Below are positions 58,578 through 64,000 of a DNA stretch of 64,000 nucleotides, piece after piece. The position numbers were made by a program, and so were the translations under genes. The notes beneath the pieces are model-generated. The model was not told where the DNA came from and did no database searches. It worked only from the letters and a program-made list of their open reading frames with translations. The stretch spans positions 90,922 through 154,921 of the forward strand of contig JADLZK010005867.1 in assembly GCA_015847255.1 (NCBI GenBank). The letters are read 5' to 3'. Each line of letters begins with the position of its first letter. Position 1 is the first letter of the stretch. Source of the stretch: Hyparrhenia diplandra (Eukaryota > Streptophyta > Magnoliopsida > Poales > Poaceae).

Positions 58578-61500
58578 ATGGCAGACCTTGTGTTGGAGCG
58601 CGGCCAAGACGGCGGTGAACGCGACGGTGTTGATGGCCAAGTCCGCCATTGAGGACGAGAAGAAGCTGAAAGAAGAGCGTGCAGCGCGACCTGATGCTCA
58701 TCTCGGACGAGTTCGAGTTTCGATGCATTCCTTCCTCACAGTCGCGTCTCCAACGGGCGCGACGACGACGACGACATGTCAGGGACCTGGGTGAGGCAGG
58801 TCCGCGACATGGCCTGGACGTGGAGGACAGCATCGAGTGTGTCCTCCAGCTCGACGTCGACAGCGACAAGCCGAGCTCCTGGTGGCGCACTCCCTGCTCC
58901 CGATCCTGCGTGCTGCTGCCACCGGGAGCCGGGGCCGGGAGCGGAGCCGCCCTGAGGCGACGCCGTGGCCGGCATAGAGCTGCTCAAGGCCAGGATCGAG
59001 GCGATGGGCCCCGCGGGAACACGCGCTACATCCAGATCCAGCAGATCGCCGGCGACGCGGCGTGCAAGTGCCAGTGCCAGTGCAAGAGGCAAGATCTGCA
59101 TCAGCAAGCCTTGGGTCGATACAACGACCGAATCGGACATCCTCTTCGAGGCCCAGGAACTCTGCCGCGATGTGCTGCCCGCTGGATTTCGTCAAGCTGT
59201 TGAGTCGACAGCAAAGAAGAGCAAGCGGCCCTGCGAGTGGTATCCATCTGGGGAACAAGAAGGCGGTAGATCGCGGGACGACATCCATCACATCAGGACG
59301 GCCTGTGACGATCCGGGAGATCTTCAGTAGCTTCCAGAAGGCGTGCTTGGGTGAAGGTGCCACGCCCACCGCTTTCACCGACGCCCGCTGAAGATTCCTG
59401 AGGAGGTTTGCTGGGCGCAACTCTGCGACCTTTCGCCTGCATCAGCGGCAAGGGAAGCGCTGCGGATGTACTGGCGAAGAAGATGGAGTGACCAGTCGTC
59501 GTTGTCGTGCTCCGCGCGCTTGTCGATGGGCTCATGACGCAGCTCGGTGATGAGAGGTACCCTGTGGTCATCCTGGAAGATGTTTCCCGCACATGGATTT
59601 GAGTGGGACACCATCGGGGCATACTTGCCTGATAGAAACAACGGCTCGCGGCTGCATCGCGGGTGCGCGCACGGCAGGCTGAGATCGCCGGCTTGTGCCG
59701 CGTTGGACACTCACATCGAGTGTGTGAGCTGGACCAATTCTCGGCTGATCAGATGTCTGTGTGTGTATTTTTCAACGAGTGTGCTCGGTGCAACAATCCA
59801 GTCCGGATTAGTAGACAGCAAAATTGTTTCTGTGCATTTTGTATTTGTTTCAGCTAGTGTTCAACATCACCATGGTATCTGTTTGCTGATCCCGGTGCTC
59901 ACCCATGATGTGCTTTCCTAAATTCCGTAGTTGGCTGTATAAGTATTTTCTTTATGTCAACCCTGCCACTATACTATGTCATTCGTAAAGCATGTTAAAT
60001 AGCTTCGTAAGATCATGAGCTGCTAATACTAGGTGGGGCGAAAGTATAAGAGTTGACGTGAGCAAAGCCAAGCGCTACTCGATGCAATAGCTAAATATGC
60101 AGTCGATTTTGTCCCTAGATATGTCGCTTGAGAGAATTCCTTTTATTTCAAAGGGCGCTGAGTCCACCATGTTTGCTGCTGCATATCCTGTCCCATATAT
60201 GTGTAGAATCGGGTGTCGAGTGATATATTTACTGTCATTAATTAGTTTCTCATAATTAACTTTCATTTGTCATCAGTAAACTGAATACATTGCATACACA
60301 TTCAGTGGGGACTTTAGTCCTGGCTTGCAATTCCTGCGCTTGTGAGCCTCATCCATCGCATTTTAGATTCTCGCGCGAGTATTTCCTGGCATTTCTTTTT
60401 AGAATATGCATATTATATCTGTCCCCAATCCCTCCGTAACATGAACTCAAAACTAATCTTATCTGAAGGCTGAGGATAAAGGTGAGAAGATGACGAATGA
60501 AGAAAGCTGCACAGGACTGGTTGAACAAATCTAAAGCTTGTTGGCCGGCAAACAGATTTACACGTCATTGATTCATATGCAGAGATCAATGCGGCTGTGT
60601 CCTCAGTGTGATTGCTGGTGTTGGCAAATCATCTCGTCAAACACTTGTACTGTGAGAGAATAGTCAAGGCCCAAGGCTTTTGAGAAATTTGGTTGGGTGA
60701 ATGTGGCGCATCCTTTCAGTTCAAGAGACCTCATGAGGAGTTTACTAATGGATTTGTACTCTGATACGTTGCAACATAGCAGCATATCGAGGTCAAAGAT
60801 CCAATTCTAGAGTGCAGTAAGATGTGTACGAAAATACAGGAGCTTCATTTGTTATTGATGGTCTGCAGTCGACGGCAGAATGGGATTTGATAAAACCTGC
60901 CTTGACATATGGGCTGCTTGTACAGGTCATATCATTGTTATCACAAGAGCGATAAAAGTGTTGCCACATACTGCGCCGCGAGGGCAAATCGAGCTGCGCG
61001 TGAGGAACGTCAAGGGCTAGCGAGGAATGCGGATGAAACCATTGGTCTATTCCGAAAATGAAGGTTTAGCTACTAAGATGCAGTTTAATCAGTCGCTGCT
61101 TTTGGTCGCGATGAAACAACACATCTTTTATCTTTTATAAAGTATACTAATCAAACTTACCTGCAGATGTGTAGTGATTCCTGCTTGGAACAGAGCCCTG
61201 AAGTGAAGAGCAGCATGCAAAACCGAAATCTTTGCACAAGTGTTGGCGGTCTTCCCCCAAAGTGATAGTCGCTATGGCTGAACATGTTCAGGGCTTGCAG
61301 AAAGACCCAACCTGGAAGTTTTCTGAGGCTCACTATGAACTTTGATGGATTCATGAAAACGTTGGAGGCCATGGGCAACCCGGCGTGGTGGCAGTAACTA
61401 GCAGCACGCAGGTGCATTCCTACTTCCATTCCTGCCCGGACGTGCCTTTTGCGGTAGGTATATGTTCTACCTGTGTCAATCTTCCTGCGAAAGCTGCAGC

Positions 61501-63130
61501 ATCGGTGGAGGCGTTTGGTGAGGCGATTGGTTACTGAAGCTTCCTCCAGTGACACCACCAGGACGGCACTGCACCCGAACGGAGACAGCGAAAGCAGCTG
61601 CTCTCCCAGCTTGTCGAGCTCAGCTCAGCATCCAGCCGCTAGAAGCGTCGTCTACCTCGCGGAGCTATCGCTGGAAGCGGCAGCAACTTCCAGTCTGCCT
61701 GGGTCGATGGCTGCTTCACGTGGCGTTACATCACGGCACGGTCGATTGGCGGAACCTCGTGCTTTGCACCGGAGGGCCACTGCGGTCGCTCGCAGCTCGC
61801 AGCGCTGCAGACGGCAGGACACCTCGCGACGTCGGCGGCACCTGGGACCAGGACAGAGCTTTTGTTTGACAGCGTCGCTTTGTGCATGTCTACGGTCGCT
61901 GACGGTGTTTGGCAAGTGGGATCGTTCTTCGTCTCGGCTGCGCAGATGCGCCCTGCTCGGGGTAGCTCGATCTGGAAGATGCATCCAGGGGTGACAGGAA
62001 ATAAGACCCTCGAGCAGATGGTGAGGCTTCTTCCTCGGCTCAGAAGTTCCTCTCGCTGATGCGGGACCCTTCACTCGCCTGCCCACGAGTTCGTTCCGGT
62101 GGCCTCCGGCAGCGCTCGGGCTCTCTGGTCGTCAGGAACACCGCGAAGTGGTCACGCTCCCCATCGGAACATCGCAAGCTACAGAAGCTGCGCTACGATT
62201 TCCGTGCAGGCTCCACCACCGCAGCAATACGTGAGCGATTGCCATGGTACGACAAGCAACGAAACACCTGCAGCAGAGCATGACTTCACCTCCTGTCTGT
62301 CGGAGGCTCTTTGTTCCGAAACCCAACTGCGTGCGGAGTGCAGGCGGGGTTGTGGTGCCTAGGAAGATCGGGAGTCTGTCAGCAGCGTGCGCATACACTG
62401 GGCGTCGTCAACATGAATAGTACACTACAGGAGAGCTCAAGGAACTGCCCGTGCTACAAAGCTCGGGTGTGCGGCGTGAGCGGAGACGCGCCGGCAGCCA
62501 GGAGCTCTGCTGTTTTCCGTCTCCTTCCGGGTCACGGCCATCTCGAATCACTTGACTCGGTGCGGCTCGAGAAGGCCAACCAAGGATGGGTGGCTTGGCG
62601 GCGTCTGCGCGGCCTCGGAGCTACAGGCGGCACGGACTGCACATGGGCTGGCATGAGGAAACGGCTGCCGGTGTGGATGTCGAGGTTCACTTTGGTGCAG
62701 CATCAAGGAAACTCAACTTGCGTGGTACATGCTGGATCGAGAGCACGGCGTCGATGTCTCGGCAACCTGCAGCGCTTACACCCAGCTCCATCTCTCTGCT
62801 TCAAGGCTCTGCGCCAAGATGGCGAGCTCCATTTCCGGACGGCGTCGTGGGCGTACGGTACGCCGAGATCGCGCAGCTCAAGGCTCGAGGCTGCAATGAG
62901 AGTTCGACACCGTGCTCAGTGGCGGGCTTTGCAAACATCGAGAGTTGCTGAAAATCCACTGCTGCAATGTATGACGTCTCTCGGTTTCCTGCTGCGAGCT
63001 TCTGCGTGGCATCCAAGGAAGTCTGTCTTGGCGGATCGCTGGCGACGAACTCAGGCTACACCTGCGGAGCCAGAAATTGGCAAAGCGGGAGGAAGGCAAA
63101 TCCAGCGCTGTCTTCGAGCGCAACCATGAC
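58578..63130 (+). pseudogene. NLR disease-resistance gene, Pik-2-like with two NB-ARC-like regions, heavily frameshifted
   Basis: The start ATGGCAGACCTTGTG opens an Rx-type coiled coil (WSAAKTAVNATVLMAKSAIE, LISDEFEF, VRQVRDMAW-EDSIECVL). A first NB-like region follows (VVSIWGT, IRTACDDP, ILEDVSR, EWDTIGAYLPDRNNGSR, RVCELDQFSAD; 59190-59790) without a recognisable GKT loop. A second NB region runs from about 60480: P-loop VIAGVGKSS (60611-60637), FEKFGWVNVAHPFS, RDLMRSLLMDLYSD. The winged-helix part is YFHSCPD and RRLVRRLVTE (about 61420-61530), then leucine-rich repeats (LRSLTVFGKWDRS, LEQMVRLLPRL, HTLGVVNMNS, GHGHLESLDSVRL, CLGNLQRL, DGELHF; 61890-62830). In intact relatives this order makes a cytoplasmic immune receptor. 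Stops and indels occur throughout; some are homopolymer-type (GGCCC for GGCC near 60669). A decayed gene is likely, with part of the damage possibly technical. Confidence 0.78.
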
Positions 63131-64000
63131 AGAGCAAGCTGATGGTAAAATGCCAGGATCACACTATAAAAGCGAAATATTAGTAATATGGCTGTTTCGG
63201 CTCCACGTGCTCTTCCAGCCAGGACTTTGCACTAGCATTAAGCGTTTCTACCCTCGTTCCGGCGCAGATGAAAGTGGTTTTACTCGTTTCTGCTATGCTC
63301 GAGCTTTTCATGATAGAGGTACGCGCTGCCCCTATTCTATTATATACACATAACGGTGATTATTTAAAGAAACGCGTTATTTTTGCACTATCCGTTTTTA
63401 TCTTTATCTGAGGTTTGTGTTATCTAATATCATCACACACATAGATTTAGAAACATATGAGATCCATATATTTTGCTATCATAGTAATAAGCATTTCGTT
63501 GCTAACATAGAGGTGAGAGTCCAAATTAACATGCCAGCATGCGGTCCAGTTAACATGCCAAACACTAACAAATAGGTCATAAATGAGGCTCACCTGGGAC
63601 ATGTTTGCCTTGCACGCGAAACTGTGGGATAACTGAAACTCATTTCACCTCGGTCGGTGGCGCGTTGGCTCACATCATGTGATGGACGCAGATTGCCAGA
63701 GGGAGGGCTCGAGTCCTGACACTCTCAGGAACGAACGCCAACATCACGGTATCTCGTGAAGACTCAAGAACCAGCAAGGCCGGCGCCGGCGTCACTCTGG
63801 CAACTGGCATCGCAGCGTACAAGCCACGCTCCGTAGGCAGCATGGCATGGCATGGCACCCTCTGCTGTTCCTTCATGGAGAGGGCGTCGTGGTTGTGGCG
63901 GCACGTCCGGCTGGCCGAAGCGCGCGCTGTCTCGCCGGATGATATACGCCGTCCCATTGCTGGATTCTGAGGCGGTTGGCTTTCCGCACGCTGCAACGGC
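63131..64000. other. Right-hand edge, no recognisable gene
   Basis: AT-rich to about 63600, then GC-rich with a GCATGGCATGGCATGGCA tract near 63840. A minus-strand frame at 63670-63996 has no recognisable domain. A gene continuing beyond the window cannot be excluded. Confidence 0.4.

Noticed and set aside
63670..63996. Minus-strand 108-codon frame at the right edge
   Set aside because: No domain, no splice context and it ends at the window border; not enough to call a gene.

Overview
This is plant nuclear DNA, almost certainly from a grass (Poaceae). The genes are split by GT-AG introns and have GC-rich first exons. Grass-type transposons sit between them (Stowaway and Tourist/Harbinger MITEs, hAT, LINE and Copia remnants). 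The gene set (REVEILLE-type MYB, RS2Z splicing factor, CrRLK1L kinase, ESB1-like dirigent, proton-pump interactor, a Pik-2-like NLR with two NB domains) is typical of grasses. I cannot name the species from sequence alone; the PACMAD clade is only a guess.

Layout: 0-12.4 kb is a transposon-dominated arm holding a hAT-like element with an exact 8-bp duplication, a Harbinger-like composite, a truncated U2 snRNA copy with an upstream sequence element, a cytochrome P450 3' exon that has lost its heme loop, and a Copia remnant broken by a MITE and by a 2.8-kb poly(A)-tailed retroposon. 12.6-14.7 kb is a decayed short-chain dehydrogenase. 16.5-19.5 kb (minus) is a proton-pump interactor with a duplicated leader region near 21 kb. 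25.6-29.3 kb is an intact REVEILLE-type MYB whose upstream region is a direct-repeat structure. 30.4-30.9 kb (minus) is an intact glycine-rich protein gene. 31.26-34.21 kb is a 5'-truncated LINE with a perfect 16-bp duplication. 35.6-38.3 kb is an RS2Z SR protein, tail-to-tail with a CrRLK1L receptor kinase (38.8-41.5 kb, minus). 43.3-49.7 kb is a many-exon SMC-like coiled-coil gene. 52.0-53.1 kb (minus) is a dirigent protein. 53.9-56.6 kb is a ruined S-domain receptor kinase, and 58.6-63.1 kb a ruined NLR.

The most important technical observation is that most otherwise recognisable genes carry 1-bp gains or losses, and most of the mapped ones lie in homopolymers (all four in the receptor kinase, the one in RS2Z, several in PPI and the SMC-like gene). 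The MYB and glycine-rich genes have none. Part of this looks like uncorrected long-read sequencing error. The P450, SDR, SRK and NLR also lack whole motifs or exons, or are so full of breaks that real decay is likely. Gene models for the frameshifted loci are therefore given as exon spans with the break points named.

I found no convincing undescribed multi-gene system. The most unusual structures are the A-B-A' repeat array upstream of the clock-type MYB (B has a diverged copy 19 kb away beside the P450 fragment), the tandem duplication of the proton-pump-interactor leader with its candidate splice donor, and the three transposon insertions with intact target-site duplications.
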